Assembly (NCBI GenBank): GCA_001599595.1 | Contig: BCHH01000007.1 | Coordinates: 458,574 to 522,573, forward strand | Direction of reading: 5' to 3' | From: Beverwykella pulmonaria | Taxonomy: Eukaryota; Ascomycota; Dothideomycetes; Pleosporales; Melanommataceae | Length of the DNA: 64,000 bases | Part shown: positions 45,454 to 58,500 of the stretch, in pieces | How positions within the stretch are numbered: position 1 is the stretch's first letter | Layout of the letters: every line of letters starts with the position of its first letter | Notes under the pieces: model-generated | What the model saw: the letters and a program-made list of their open reading frames with translations, nothing else | What the model was told of the DNA's origin: nothing | The model's database searches: none | Made by a program: the position numbers and the translations under genes

Positions 45454-46378
45454 TCAACTACGCGGCTTGCGTGCCACGACCACATGCGTGCGCCACGTAT
45501 TCCCCACCGTCCTCAGTTCTTCTGCTAGAGCCTCCCTCAGCTCTGCCAGCTCCTCTGGCTTGGGAAAGCCGGGCATATCTAGGCCACAACCCGTCAGAAA
45601 CGTGATACGGCAAATGAAACAAGGAGCACCTACTGCTCAGGACAACTTGAGCGCCGTCGAGCAGTGCGAGAAGGACGCTGGTGGCGCGCTCGCTCTGGAC
45701 CGCGTCGGCCTCAAGCGGCCCGCACTTGTTCACCACGATCGTTTCCTCGATGGCTTCTGCACCTACTACCTCAAGCCACTCGACGAGCTTCGGTCCCGGG
45801 CTAAGGTTGTGTCCCATCATTTTCCACGCCCTGCCCATCAGGTCTCGGAAGCGCTCCATGGCACCATGCCCAGGGCCCTCCAGAATTGTCTCCATGTCAC
45901 CGTCGTGAATCTGCAAGTACCCGCCTTCCTTCACGCACGCGAAGAGCTTTGTAATTGCGTCAATGCTCTTGGCATCATCGCAGACAGGCAGAACGAAGCG
46001 TTGGTGAACAAGATCGAATGCATTGTGGTATTCGGCTGGCCACTCATCGAAAATATTGTGAACCACAAGCTGGAGATTGTTTGGCCTATCCTCTAGAAAA
46101 TGTTCTGGGGCGATATCGACCCCCAGAAGCCGCGCCTTTGGATTCACAGACCGTGCCAGGTCTGCCAGCCAGTATCCGTCAGCTGTGGCGGAGTCAAGAA
46201 CGGCAAGCGTGGGCATCGATAAGTCAACGGGGGCTAGGACGAGCTTGCCGCCCATATTCACCTTGATGAGCTCGTGCTGTATCCGCAAACGTTTGTATTC
46301 TCCATCATGTCTTGGGCCCTGGTATGTGTCTTCGTCTTCACTAACTTTGTATGGTTCCGAAACTGGTGTTTTGTCCAT
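45454..46378 (-). CDS. SAM-dependent class I methyltransferase (GliN/GtmA-like), paralogue 1
   Basis: Join on the minus strand 46378-45634 and 45578-45454 (55-nt intron GTAGGT...CCTAG), 289 aa. Rossmann-fold MTase: LAVLDSATADGYWLADLA (motif I), LLGVDIAPEHF (acidic loop binding the ribose), NAFDLVHQRFVLPVC (motif post-II) and GGYLQIHDGD. The C-terminal exon (MPGFPKPEELAELREALAEE, then TWRTHVVVARKP) restores the family's usual end. Without the intron the frame would run into unrelated sequence to 45458. The close paralogue at 48.3-49.3 kb has an intron at the same place. Members of this group methylate amide N (GliN) or thiol S (GtmA/TmtA) of ETPs. Which applies here is not known. Confidence 0.86.
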
Positions 46379-46530
46379 AGTGTTGAATTTGAGGTGGGGA
46401 ACAGAGCATCTGAGCGAATCCTGCACCCTTTGAACCTAAGGTGTTGCAGCCGGTGTACAGCAGCTGTCGGACTTCCAGTCGCGATAAAGTCGCCGAGCTG
46501 TTCACATCGAAAATACGACCCGACAAACAT

Positions 46531-47905
46531 CTATGGCAAGCTGAACCCCGCCGTTGTTGTTTTCAAAGAGCTCACTAGACGCTCTACTTGAGACTGGGCA
46601 TATTCTTTCTGGTGCTTCTCTCCTTGCAAACCATCGGCCTTTTCCTTTAATAGTGTGAGAGTACTTCGGACATTAGTCAATGCTCGCCCCGTTAACACAA
46701 CCTTTACAAGCTCGCAGTCTTCTTCAGATGCGGCGAACTCCCCAAATTCACCATACTGTACTCGGAAACGCGTGGGACTTTCTGGAAGCTTCACGAGTGT
46801 ATCTGCCCAGCGGACTACAGTTGTCATAACCATAGAAGCAAGGAGAATGGTTTGGGCATCGGTTGAACACGAGGGACACTGAAGTGCTAAAGACACACCG
46901 AGTAAAAGCCCAGGATAGCTGTGCAGATTCGTTTCGAGCCTCATTGGAGTCTCCCGTCTTTCGGTCGCGCGTCCTTCGCTGATGCAGTTCGCGAGCTGTT
47001 GCGTGCATCTACATGACTCTACGAGGGGGCTAAGCGTTGGCGTTGGTAGCGTGTAGTTTCCCGAGAATGAATTCAACATAAGCGCGCTATCCATGGTCAT
47101 AGGCGAAGGGGCCGATAGATGACGAAGTTTAGGAGTAGGCCGTACACAAGAAGCTACAAGAGAATTAAATGCGTCTAAGCGATCTTCGGTTTGCTCGTCG
47201 ATGTTGTGCCTTCCTTGCACACTGCCACTTGGCCTTTGGTCCGTTGCTGGTGTATTCGGAAACGGATCTAGCATCGCAAACGCCTATCATAGCGGACAGA
47301 TGCCGTTAGCTCTCCGTACAGTCAAGCTGTGGCTGAAACTCGTCCTTACCGCAATATCTGTATTCGATGCCCCTTCCTCAATCTCGCTATCAAAGAGAGA
47401 GTTAAGTGAGTTCAGAGGATCATTAAGTTGCACTTCGCGTGATTCTTCTAGGTTCATGGTTTCTTCTAGGTGCATGGATTCTTCGAGTTCTCCCAGCGCG
47501 CCAGGTGACGCGTGTGATGGGTCTTCGCGAGTGCTTGATTCGGAAGAGAGTCTATCTCGAGCCGATCCACCATTGCGGCTACGATCGAGGAGACTCTGAG
47601 CATAGCGAGCCTCCACACTGTCCACAGTAGAACACTCTACGAGTCCCTTCAATCTTTCTATGGTTTTCTTGTTCAAACTCCCTTTCGGCTTTCCCAAGTG
47701 AGCACGGTAGCTAAACCGACAAGGCGCGTTACTAGTCCAATATTAGTGCTATGCCGTTTCGTCCAATCTACGAGGTCGATGTGTGAGCGTCTACTCACTC
47801 TCTCTGGCATTTGGCGCACGGTTCCTTTCCACCCAAGCATCGAATCTTAGACGCGTGGCATCTATCACAGGCTGATCTGAGTTTCCTAGTGCCTGGCTCA
47901 GACAT
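46531..47905 (-). CDS. Zn2Cys6 transcription factor (GliZ/SirZ-like cluster regulator)
   Basis: Join on the minus strand 47905-47799, 47710-47350 and 47283-46531 (introns 88 and 66 nt), 406 aa. The N-terminal binuclear zinc cluster CDRCHASKIRC and CAKCQR is split from YRAHLGKPKGSLNKKT by the first intron; the basic GKPKGSxNKKT tail is typical of this regulator group. The middle is Ser/Glu-rich and disordered, with EESMHLEETMNLEES. The C-terminal half (LHSYPGLLLGVSLALQCPSC, VRWADTLVKLP) matches the AflR-like regulatory fold in style. Nuclear activator of the surrounding genes is the likely role. It is flanked by two methyltransferase genes on the same strand. Confidence 0.86.
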
Positions 47906-48348
47906 TGCTTTGTCAGATGAAGCCAACGCTATGAAGTCACGATTCTTGAATACGACCTTGGCTGGAGGGTCTAGAAGTAACTTCTCTTAGCCATTGCGTG
48001 AGAGATTCTCGGAGAGGGCGGCAGTGGCGCCTGCACCGTGTTTAAGTGGATGGCTCGATGTCTTACCTCGCTTTTCCACTCAGTTCCATTCCTGCCCCTC
48101 TCCCCTCCGGGATTATCTTAACGACTGCATGCATTTATTACGCCGCTGCACTCACACGGCGAGGACCTCCTATGGTGACACAAATATTTTTTTTTCTTGC
48201 GATTTGAATGATATTAAACGGTATGCGCTCATTGGTCAGCTGCCTGCAGGCAAATGCAGCTATGCACATATGTCCATGTCCATGCCCCGCAGCCCTCACC
48301 GAAGCCCCCGCCCGATTCATCATACCGTTGCAGTTCGTATCTCGTGTC

Positions 48349-49271
48349 TCACGAGGGTCTTCGGCCCGTAACTACATGAAACCGCCATGTGTTCCCGGTG
48401 TTGACCATCTCTTCAACTACCGCTACTTTCAAGTCTTTGAAGTCCTCTGGTGAATACCAGTAGTTGGGAATTTCTATCAAATTCAGCTCTCGAGCTTGGG
48501 GATCGGAATTCTTGGGAACTTACTGGAGCCAATCATAGCAAAATTGTCGATCATGGCACAAAGATTGGCAGTTGTGCTTTGCTGAGCCTCAGCCGTGCTT
48601 GCCATATGCCCCATCGGAAATGAGAGGACTTCTTCTCGGATTTCAATTGCCCCCGCCTCCCGCATCCATCCCGCAAGCGACGGCCCAGGAGCGGGATTCA
48701 TACTTGCTTCAGTGAAGCCTCGATGCATGTACTCCATCATCCTGGCCATGCCAGGGTGTGCCTCACCTCCGTCGTACCCTACCAGATTCGCATCGACCAA
48801 CTGCATGAAGCCTCCTGCTTTAACTAGTCCAAAAAGGCGGCGAACTATCTCTGCATCCACTTGTGGCGAGAACATGGCGAGGCAGTACCGCTGATGCACC
48901 AGGTCGTAAGCTCCCTGGTCTTCCTGGGGCCAGTTATCAAGCACGGACTGGACCTTGAACGTGATAGAGGCTGGAAGGTCCTTCAGTTGCTCAAAATGCT
49001 TTGCATGAATGTCTGAGCCCACGAACGCCGCATTCGGATACTGCTGTGCCACGTCGACCATCCATAGCCCATCACCCGTAGCAGAATCAAGGATGCGGAT
49101 GGGATCCGTTTTGGACACCGGAACGCGTACCAGCTGGTTGTTCATGGCTTCTTTGTGTAACTGGTGTTGTATTCTCAATCGCTCGTACTCGTCCCTTTGC
49201 CGCGCTTCCATTCCCTCGTAGAGCGGTGAACGGATCGGGTCCGCTCGATCGTTCTCCAATGAAGATGCCAT
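48349..49271 (-). CDS. SAM-dependent class I methyltransferase, paralogue 2
   Basis: Join on the minus strand 49271-48524 and 48446-48349 (77-nt intron GTAAGT...CACCAG), 281 aa. Same architecture as the 45.5-kb gene: RLRIQHQLHKEAMNNQLV, motif I RILDSATGDGLWMVDVAQ, FVGSDIHAKHF, AYDLVHQRYCLAMF and GGFMQLVDAN, ending TWRFHVVTGRRPS from the second exon. The start at 49271 (MASSLEND) is preferred to an upstream ATG because it matches the paralogue's N-terminus. Two such enzymes in one cluster could serve two thiols, or one thiol and one amide nitrogen. Divergent from the rhodopsin-domain gene (279 bp). Confidence 0.86.
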
Positions 49272-49550
49272 GGGTATGTTGCGAGAAATGATTAAATTCG
49301 TTGTTCGAGGTCCGAAGCTTGATTGAGGCACAGCTACCTGTGTCGCGGACTCCTTACATATGAACTAATGGCCTCCGTGGAACGTCACACAAAACTAGGG
49401 TGAGTCGGGGGGTTTTTCGTGCCGACCTTGGCCGCAGTGGTTGTCAAATCATCATTTGATTCTCCGAGCGAATAGTGCAAGATAAGAACGCTTCGGAAAA
49501 TTCCCAGCAATGGTTCTGTATTCACGTATGAACGACTCCCTTCGATTTCA

Positions 49551-50796
49551 ATGGCTCCATTTGTTGAATTCACCACCAGCCCGCAATGGACCCTGGTGAT
49601 AGTCCCAAGCGTTGTTCTAGTTTTCTCCACTGTCACTGTGGCGCTACGATTCTACGCTCGAAAACTCCTGAAACAGAAACACGGAAGCGATGATTGGCTC
49701 ACTCTTGCGAGCTTGGTATGTCTCCATATTCGAACAGAAGAATCTTTGCTTACCTTCAAGGTTTTTGCGTATGGCCTTCAAGTCGTTATCTGTATAAGTG
49801 TCGCGTATGGAGGTGTTGGCGTATCCGTAATGAAATTACATCCTGAGAATATGGCTGTCTATCTCAAGGTGAGAATACCGCATCTCGTAGTCTTGCACGG
49901 CGTCTCATTGTGCTAATATGAGCAGACGTTGATTGCGAGCGGCGCTATCTACGGCACTGCCGTCACGTGTGTTCAGCTATCTATTCTGTGTCTATACCTA
50001 CGCTTGTTTCGAATTATCAGATGGCACAACATCTGTTGCTACATTGTCATGGCTTTGTGTGTCGCGTGGTGGATAGCCTTCTTTGGAGGCACTATGGGCG
50101 ACTGCGTCCCTCTCAAGAGGCTTTGGACCCCCAAATTACCTGGCAAATGCGTCGACCAGAACAAGGCGTGTGGATCCACCGGCATAGCGCATATCATCCT
50201 TGACTTGATCATTCTGATTCTGCCAATGCCGGTCATTTGGAATTTGAAAATCAGCAGCAACCGCAAACTGTTGATATCTGGAATATTCCTAATGGGTATC
50301 TTGTACGTTCAAGCCAAGTTGCGTTACCCAAGAAGCGAGACTAAATGCTTGCAGTGCCACAATATGTTCGATTTTGCGCATTAGCTGCATTGTCGGGCTG
50401 GTCAAGATAGACCACAACGACTTTACCGCATCGGTCTGGATGAGCTTTCTGTTTGAAACACTTGAAGTAGCGACCGGTATCTTGTGTACATGCTGTCCTG
50501 CTCTCCCTGCAGTCTACACAAAGGCGGCATCCTCGCGCTTCGGTTCATACACCAAACGCCTATTTTCATCGCTACGATCCGGGTCTCACATCAGGAATTA
50601 TGACAGTGAACCCTACCCAAGCAAGAAGGATGACTCCGGGGAGCTTCCTCGATATGTACACATGCACTCGATTGACGACCTAAAGCGTTCAAAGCGGAGC
50701 TGTGAGAGCCAGGTCGCAATCGTTAATGTTGGGAATTCAAACTCCGATATTGCACTGCATCCGATGCCGCATCGTATCGTAGAAAGTCGCTTGTAG
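49551..50796 (+). CDS. rhodopsin-domain seven-helix membrane protein
   Basis: Join 49551-49715, 49761-49868, 49926-50302 and 50355-50796, 363 aa. Seven hydrophobic helices of the fungal rhodopsin-domain/SAT4 family: TLVIVPSVVLVFSTVTVALR, KHGSDDWLTLASLVFAYGLQ, YGTAVTCVQLSILCLYLRLF, CVAWWIAFFGGTMGDCVPLK with the conserved Cys, IILDLIILILPMPVIWNL, GIFATICSILRISCIVGLVK and a last helix near SVWMSFLFETLEVATGILC, then a polar cytoplasmic tail (residues about 270-363). Function of the family is largely unknown. Its place between the second methyltransferase and the GST suggests membership of the cluster, but none of the classical gliotoxin or sirodesmin enzymes corresponds. Confidence 0.85.
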
Positions 50797-51110
50797 AATG
50801 TATATTTTGGATAATGAGATCTCGACAGAATTTGAGAGCTTGGTATAATCTAGCAAGCAGCGTTATGTTTGCGTTTGAGATTAAGGTTTAATTTCTTTTC
50901 CGAGTAGATATCACCGACTCTAGAATAGACACCGAGGCCCAGCTTAGCCCAAAGTCAATGGACATTCAAATAGGATCGGTTAAGAATTACCTCCCGGCTG
51001 CATTTTTAGTTCTCGCTTGGTGACTTGTTTGAGTCGTTCGTGACCCAATAATAGTCGTCTCTGTCGACACTACGAAACGAAGTCTTGGTCCAAATCAAGA
51101 GATTAAAATC
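50797..51110. other. intergenic region
   Basis: 314 bp between the rhodopsin-domain gene and the GST gene, same direction. Promoter of the latter presumably. No specific element is recognised. Confidence 0.4.
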
Positions 51111-51947
51111 ATGACGCTTAATCCACCTGACAACAATACTCTTGAAGTCGCTCACCCCGGCGATGTGGTTTTGTATGTAGTAAAGGGTATACAAACCATA
51201 CTACCTTCAGAGAAAGCACTGACGCTACCTTTTCAGCCACACCAACTTCGGGCGCAAATGTTGTCAAGGTCCTCATCCTTCTCGAATTACTGCACGTCCA
51301 CTACACCTGCGAAGTAGTTCCGTCCCCGTTAGATACAGAGTGGTTCTGGGACATCAACCCCTACAAGATGGTCCCGGCATTGAAAGTCCAGAATGACTTG
51401 TTGCAGACAAATGCGGCCGAGCAGATGCTCAGCGTATTCGAAAGTTCAGCCTGTTTGACGTTCCTAGTCGAGAGGTATGATATCGAAGGGCTGTACGGTG
51501 GCCGAACAATAGACGAGAGAGCGAAAGTGTCTAGTTGGCTGATGGCGTATACCTCAGGACTCGGGTAAGATAGGGCACACAAAACTTCATCTTCCCGCGT
51601 AGGCACTAAATCCATCTTACAGGGCAACCGGAAAATGGTGGCTCACGATGAAACGCTATCACGGAGAATCTATCGGCTCTGCTCTCGATATCCTTGCATC
51701 CTCCATCAAAAAGGAATACTCAATATTGGATCAGAGGCTATCCCAACCGGATCAGCATTATGTAGCTCTTACTGATCGCCTTTCAATTGCGGATATTGCC
51801 TTTCTCCCGTTTGCGAACGCTCACATCGCAGCATCGGCAGATATTGATTTTTACGAGTATCCCTCCCTTAAAGAATGGAGTGAAAGGCTCATGAGCATAC
51901 CCGAAATGTCTCGTTGTTTCCAAAATGTCAATAGATTGGGTCATTAA
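51111..51947 (+). CDS. glutathione S-transferase (GliG/SirG-type)
   Basis: Join 51111-51186, 51237-51564 and 51623-51947 (introns 50 and 58 nt), 242 aa. Thioredoxin-like N-terminal half with SGANVVKVLILLELLHVHY, FWDINPYKMVPALKV (cis-Pro in the VPAL loop that holds the glutathione backbone) and LQTNAAEQMLSVFE (Glu/Ser-type motif reading the gamma-glutamyl group). All-helical C-terminal half with LTDRLSIADIAFLPFANAH (N-capping box S/T-x-x-D). In gliotoxin synthesis GliG adds two glutathiones to the activated diketopiperazine and is the source of the sulphur. Same role inferred here. Intact. Confidence 0.9.
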
Positions 51948-52236
51948 TTGTAAGCCTAGTGCACCACTACCAATCACGTGGATATGCCACAGGCCAACCA
52001 AGTCCTGCATATATATATATATATATGTCAGCCGTACAAAATACACGTCTTCAAAACATCCTTACCTACACCCTGATTACATGAATAGAGTGCATATCGA
52101 CAACATCGTTCCACTAGAGTCAAAGAGTAATTACAGAGATAGTATATCAAATATTCAATTCCCCAAGATATGAAAATAGCTGTCACGATGAGAAGAGGCA
52201 GCAAATCGTCTGATGGGTAAAAGTGTGTATAAAAAG

Positions 52237-52431
52237 TGTTGGGAGTATATAGAACGTGATGATCACGTGGTAATGTCGTGATCACGTGGCGATCACATGA
52301 GACACTAGCGATGCTTGGCGGCAAAGGGATGATACAACCTCCTGAGCCCCACCTCACATAGACATATACACGAATCAATACCTTGTTTAGAACCCACCCA
52401 TTGCTATTGCAATAGTCCTGTGAGACCAACA
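52237..52431 (+). mobile_element. solo LTR, family D (copy 2)
   Basis: 195 bp, TGTTGGGAGTATATAGAACG to CTGTGAGACCAACA, with perfect 5-bp target duplication AAAAG (52232-52236 and 52432-52436). Near-identical to 31149-31340, so a fairly recent insertion. It lies between the GST and NRPS 3' ends, 153 bp beyond the NRPS stop. Confidence 0.9.
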
Positions 52432-52584
52432 AAAAGAGTGCGAAAGCCATGTAGAGCTGACTGCTCGCACGACGACTATACACCCATGAAGGGGAGCTAG
52501 CTAGAATAGGAAGTACGGTACCACATGCGACACATGGCAATTGCGCCTCTCATCAACAATTACACTCTAAAAAACAGACTAAGG

Positions 52585-55500
52585 TTACCCTGTGAAAAAT
52601 CCCGGAAATGATTCGAGAGCCAACGCTTGAACCGCTTCTACAACCCTTAACATCAGCTTCTCTCCGTCTTCAAGAGACAAATGCTCCTGTGACCATGTGA
52701 CCATACATTGCATGTCCCGTTGCGTTTCAAAGAACTCGATCATCAATGGAAAAATCGTCCAATCTGCTTTCATAGGTTCGTCCGTAACATCGAGTCCCGG
52801 TACGCAGAAGTAATTTTCGTAACTTTCACTTGTTGAATGATGTATGACCATAACGTCGAAAGCTGACTCGGCTCCAATGACCTTGACAATCTCACGATAG
52901 GGAATGCTGTTCATTTTGGCTGTCTGAACAGTTGATTCTATCGACTTGATGAAGTCCGGTGACGAGACATTATGTAAACTGTTGCAGGCGATCCGTATCG
53001 GCATTCGATCTAGAAACGTTCCAATGATGGCTTCTGTCCCGGGCGCAGTGCGACTGCTATTTGGGATTCCAATTGCAATCTCATCAACTTTGAAAGTCGT
53101 CGACATGGCAAGAGCACACGCTGCAAGGTGGATCTTGGAAAGTGGCACTCCACCTTTCATAACCGCAGGCAGACTTGTACGAATACTCTGCGCCGGAACA
53201 CTCACTCCTGAGTAATCGGCAAAGATGCGATGCAAAGAATGAAGATGATGCATCCAGAATTCGGAGCTTTCTGCAGTGTGGTTGACAGAAGTTCTTGCTA
53301 GCGGGTGCTGAAGCCAATCGCCACGTTGATATGGGACAAAGTCCTCCGGCAAAGCTGAATGGCTCAAACCTGATAATTGGGTGTAAGCAGCTGACACGAG
53401 CCGCAATATAGTGTTGATCGCTGCCTTGTCGGCAATGATGTGATGCACAACGAGAAGTAGCAATGTATCCTTGCCAGATGACGCGATCATCGATCTGATA
53501 AGCTGGTCACCAGATAATTCGAAAGGTTGATTGACCATGACGCTGATGCTTTCGGGAGACAAGTCATCTAGGTGAAGCACTTCGGTTTCCTTAATCTCGT
53601 TACTGATGCGTCGGCTGATTTTGTTATTGGTGAGCCGGAATTGACGCCTTGCAGCTGTGTTCTTTTCCAATATTATCCTGATAGCTGAGGCCAATAAGCA
53701 GATATCGATGTCACCACAGAGCTTCAGCTTGCAGACCACGTTGAATGCTGATGGACATGGTGACCTCGAATGCAAGGTAAAAATCTCGTCTTCCAGATTA
53801 GATACCCCTCCGAAGCTGCCTACTGAGTCTGCTTCGCCGGACTTTCTTTTCGAAGCTGTCTCATCATTGTCGAGTGCTTCCGCAAGCGCTCTCAAAGTCA
53901 CGTTTCGGAGGAGAATGTGGAATGAGACCTGCCTTGTCCAATGTTCAGACAAACGGTGCAGAACTTTGATTTGCTTTAGAGAGTTACCCCCCAAGGAGTA
54001 AAACTCAGACTCTTCAGTTAGGATTAAATCATCCTTCAAGCTTAAAACCTCACGCCAAACTCGTTCAACCAGCTGTTCTGTTCGCGTGTGAGGCTGACGA
54101 ATGCAGCCGGGATTTATCTGAGGAAAGACAAATTGTCTAAGTGCTTGTTTGTCAACCTTCATATTCGAGCTCATTGGGAGTTGATTAATTGCGAATATGC
54201 CGTTCGGCATGGCATATTGAGGTATAATCTCGGATATCAGTCTCTTGATGGAGGAAACATCGAGCCTTTTAGGCGTGACGAAAACGTAGAGGTTACCCTT
54301 CAGTTCGATTGCGGCAACACTCTGAACTTTCTCTTCTGCTGATACCACTGCTTTTTCTATCTCGCGAAGTTCGACCCTGAAACCGCGGATTTTGACTTGA
54401 TCATCTTTACGGCCAATATATCGGATCTCCATTGTCTCCGTCCATACACCAATGTCACCGGTACAGTACAGTACTTCGTTTGGATGGAAAGGATTCGAAA
54501 CAAATCGGGCTGCCGACTCCTGTGAATTATTCAGATAGCCTTTTGAAACCGAAAGACCACTGATGCAGATCTCTCCTGGAACCCCAACTGGCAAGGGTCG
54601 TTTGTCATTGTCAAGAATATAGCACACCGTTCCGTGGACTGGTCTACCAATTGTAACGTCTTTACCAATCTCCAATCGAGCAATGAGCACCACGATCGAA
54701 CATTCGCAAGGTCCATATCCATTGTAAAGTTTCCGAGAAGGAGCCCAAGCATCAACTAATGATTGGGGTACTGCTTCCCCAGCAAGCAATATTATACGAA
54801 GATTCGGGAATTCGAAAGGATTCAGATGCGACATGAGCGATGGTGTAGCCATGGTAGCATCAGCACGCGCCAAATGAGCTAGTGGGCTTTTAGAATCCCG
54901 GAGAACGAGCGTCGCTCCGAAGCATAAGGTTCCAAAAACCTCGGCAATACTGACATCGAACCCAACTGACATAGTTTGAGCATTTCGCTGACCTGGCTGT
55001 GAATGAAGTCTAGCCTCAGGGTGGCTGATGTAGTTCAGGATGGGTTGGTGGGCTGTCAAAACACCCTTTGGAACACCCGTGGTGCCAGATGTAAAGATGA
55101 GGCACGCAGGGTCTTGAGACGTGACTCTGGTTGGCAACCTCGAGACTTCCGCATGTTGATTCCATGGTACTTCCTCCCACAAGATAGTGTGTAAACTCAT
55201 TTCCTCACTACTCTTGTCTTCCTTTGTTGAAATGTACACGGAAACTTCGCCTTCCTTCACGATTTGTTTCTTTCGATGCAGTGGTTGTTGAGAATCGAGC
55301 GGAGTATACACGCCACCGGCTTTTATGACCGCCAAAAGGCTCACAAGCCAACGCAGGGAACCATCACTGAAGACTGCGACATTATCGCTTGGCATTATCG
55401 CATCAGCAATCCACAAAGCCAGTTCGTTTGCCTTGGTCTCGAGCTCGGCATAACTCAATTTTTCGTCGCCCGTGTCCACAGCAGTGCATTCTGGCCATCT

Positions 55501-58500
55501 GTCCACGGTACTTTCGAACGCATCTTTAAGTGTCTTATTTGTATAACAGGTAGAGTCAAAATTCACTCGTGGTGGCGGTGTCAAGGTTCTGAGCTCCTCT
55601 AAATCAAACATCTTGTTGCGAATGTTTGCAAGACTATTTGATCGTGATTCCAGAAAGGCAAGTACCAGGTTGTTGAAGTATCGCTGCCATCTCACCAAAG
55701 TGGTCGCATCGTATTTGCTTGGGTCAAATTGCAGCCGCGTGACGACTCGATTTGAAATAGATTCTATGGAAACAATCAAACCTGTAGGCTTGACATAGTT
55801 CTGGTGTATTTCCCAATGATGAGATTCCCAAGGGAAGGAAATCTGTGGTAGATCCAGTTGTACAGCGAGAATGGTGTTCAGAATCTTCGCATGATCTCCA
55901 CCAGTGTCCTTGAAGTATGTATCAATCGACCACTGAAAATCTGTCACCCTAAACATAAGCCATTGAATATGTTGTAATAATGCCTCTTTGTCATCGAGCG
56001 CTGAAAAGTCAACCAGCAGAGGACATGTACTGATAGTCAGTCCCACCAACTTCCCAATTCGTCGCATTGGGAAATTGCGGCCAGAAAGTACAATGCCAAA
56101 TGCCACTGCATCTTCCTGAAGAAATATATGAAGCATCATTGCCCATGCAGCGTAGAAGACAATGGCCGAAGATACCCCAAGCCCTCCTGCCTTCTTTGCA
56201 AGTACCGCTGTTGAGAGCCCTAGCTCTTGGACCTCGGAAAGAAACACTGGTGTTGTATCCGGGTCTGCTGTAGATCGCGGCAACTCTAAGGTTTTCGGTT
56301 CGACGTCATTTTGCAGAAATGTACGCCAGATGTTGATCTCATCGGAAACAGTGTTCGCAGAAATATCAGATCTTTTCTGAGCATACTGAACAAAGTCCGG
56401 GGCAGCGGGTAGCACTCGGCCTGTTAGAGCCTCTTTAAGGTCTTCCATCAAAACACTCATCGACCATCCATCTACATAAGAATGATGCACGAGCCATAGG
56501 AGAGTGAAACCATCGGTCGCATTATTTATGACGCGGATTGCATTTATCGGACGAAAATACCCATCCATTGGCGGTTCTACGATCAGAGACAAAAGCTTCT
56601 GAGCGTCTTGCTCACCATCACGTGGATTATTGTCAAGACGGCCATTCACTTCTTCCCAGGTCAAATGAATTGAGGGCTCGAGTTTTTGTGTGAGTCGCAC
56701 CAGATTGAAGCTCATCCGGAAGACGGAGTGCCTACTAAGGGCTGCTATCCAAGCCTCTTTCATGGTATTCCCATGTCTCACCAAGCGTTCAGAGCTTGAA
56801 AGTGTCAGTAGTAGGTGATTGGACATCGGATCGACGAGGCAAGTCTTAACAAGGCCAACCTGCGCTATGGTCATGGGGACCTCGCGCTGACTGAAACAAT
56901 CCTGTATTCCAGTCGTGTGGAGGTTTCCGTGACCCAGCTCCGCGATGTCTATTGGATGCACACAGCCGGCAGCGATTCGAAGGGTTGGTGATGAGAATAG
57001 ATCCGTAACAGAAACCGTCAAGCCTCTAGTATGAAGGAAGCCGATGAGCTTTATCGCCAACATTGAATTGCCTCCAACCTCCCAGAATGAGAGTTCAAAT
57101 GGGATGTCAGCCTTGGGAATCGACAAAGTATGCTCAATTGCGTCGGCGAAGACACCAAGATCCGCATCATCATTATTATGGAGACCCACATCGTTCTGCG
57201 CATTCTTTACCTGCGATATTAGATCTACCAGTCGGGCTTGCAGAAGCTGCGTATCTACTTTTGCGTTGCTCGTAAGAGGCAACGTTTCCACAGGCACGAT
57301 AATGTCAGGTACATGATACTGGTCGATCTTCTCTCGTAGTGACGCCCGCATTGTTCGCGGATCAATACCGGTCGGCGATACAAAGGCTACTAGCTGAGCT
57401 CCATGCATCATTGCAATAGCGTTCTGTACGCCAGGATAGTTCAAAAGACGTGGTGTTATCTCTGTCTCCAGATTGACAAGGAATCCTCGATTCTTGACCA
57501 GACTATCTCGGCGTCCGAGATAAATGATTCCCTTGGACGTCCGGCGTCCAATATCTCCTGTCATGTAAACACGTACTTCGTTCAGTATCGGAAACCTCTC
57601 TCGAGTCAAACACAAGTTCTTGAAGTAGCCCACGGCAAGCCCAGACCCAGAGATACCAATCTCTCCCTCCTCAGATTCCTTGAAGTCGGAGTCAAGAATG
57701 AATATTTGCGCTCCTGCAATAGATCCTTCGAACAGTATTGGTTGGCGTGGAAATAGTTCGGTGATTGTACATGCAATGGTGGCTTCAGTCGGGCCATATG
57801 CGTTGAACATTCGACGCTCGGGAGACCACCACTTCTGTACTAAACTCTCCTTTGGCGACTCTCCACCAAGGATAATGGATCGAAGATTTGGAAACATCAG
57901 CGGATCTGGTGCTCGGTCTAGAAGCGATGGTGTGCAGGGAAAGATAGAACAGGTGCCTAGATCATCAATGAATCGATCTTGGTTTGAGATACCGAGATGT
58001 CCGCCGCTACAAAGGGTGCTAAATATCACACCAGTGCAAGCTAGAATATCAGCCTCTAGATATCAAATTTTTTACAGGGTATCTCACCGTCAAAAGCGAC
58101 GGAAAAGAGAAGCAGAACTTTATCACCCCTTCTCACAGCTAAATTGAATGGTTTCTCATCGCTGCCCTGCTGCACATAATGCAGAAGGCTCCTACGGGCA
58201 ACACAGACGCCCTTGGGTGCTCCAGTGGTGCCGGATGTGAAGATGATGTACGCCAAAGCGTCTCCCGACTCGATATAATCAGGGACCAAACTTTCGGAGG
58301 TGTCACACTCAATAGCCGCTTCCATTTCTCGTTCGCGGATCAAACCTGAAGCGCTGATTGGATACGGGGTAGTGTTAATGATGAACTTAGCTTCCACAAC
58401 TTGGATGACTCCAGAGATCCTGTCCTGACTCCAACTCTCGACGTCGATTGGCACATAGCACACCCCAATTTTCAAGAGTGCTGCCAGCGACAAAACCATC

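Noticed and set aside
45458..45632. Arg/Ala-rich C-terminal extension of the first methyltransferase
   Set aside because: It is the unspliced read-through of a 55-nt intron and an out-of-frame exon. Splicing restores the family C-terminus also present in the paralogue.
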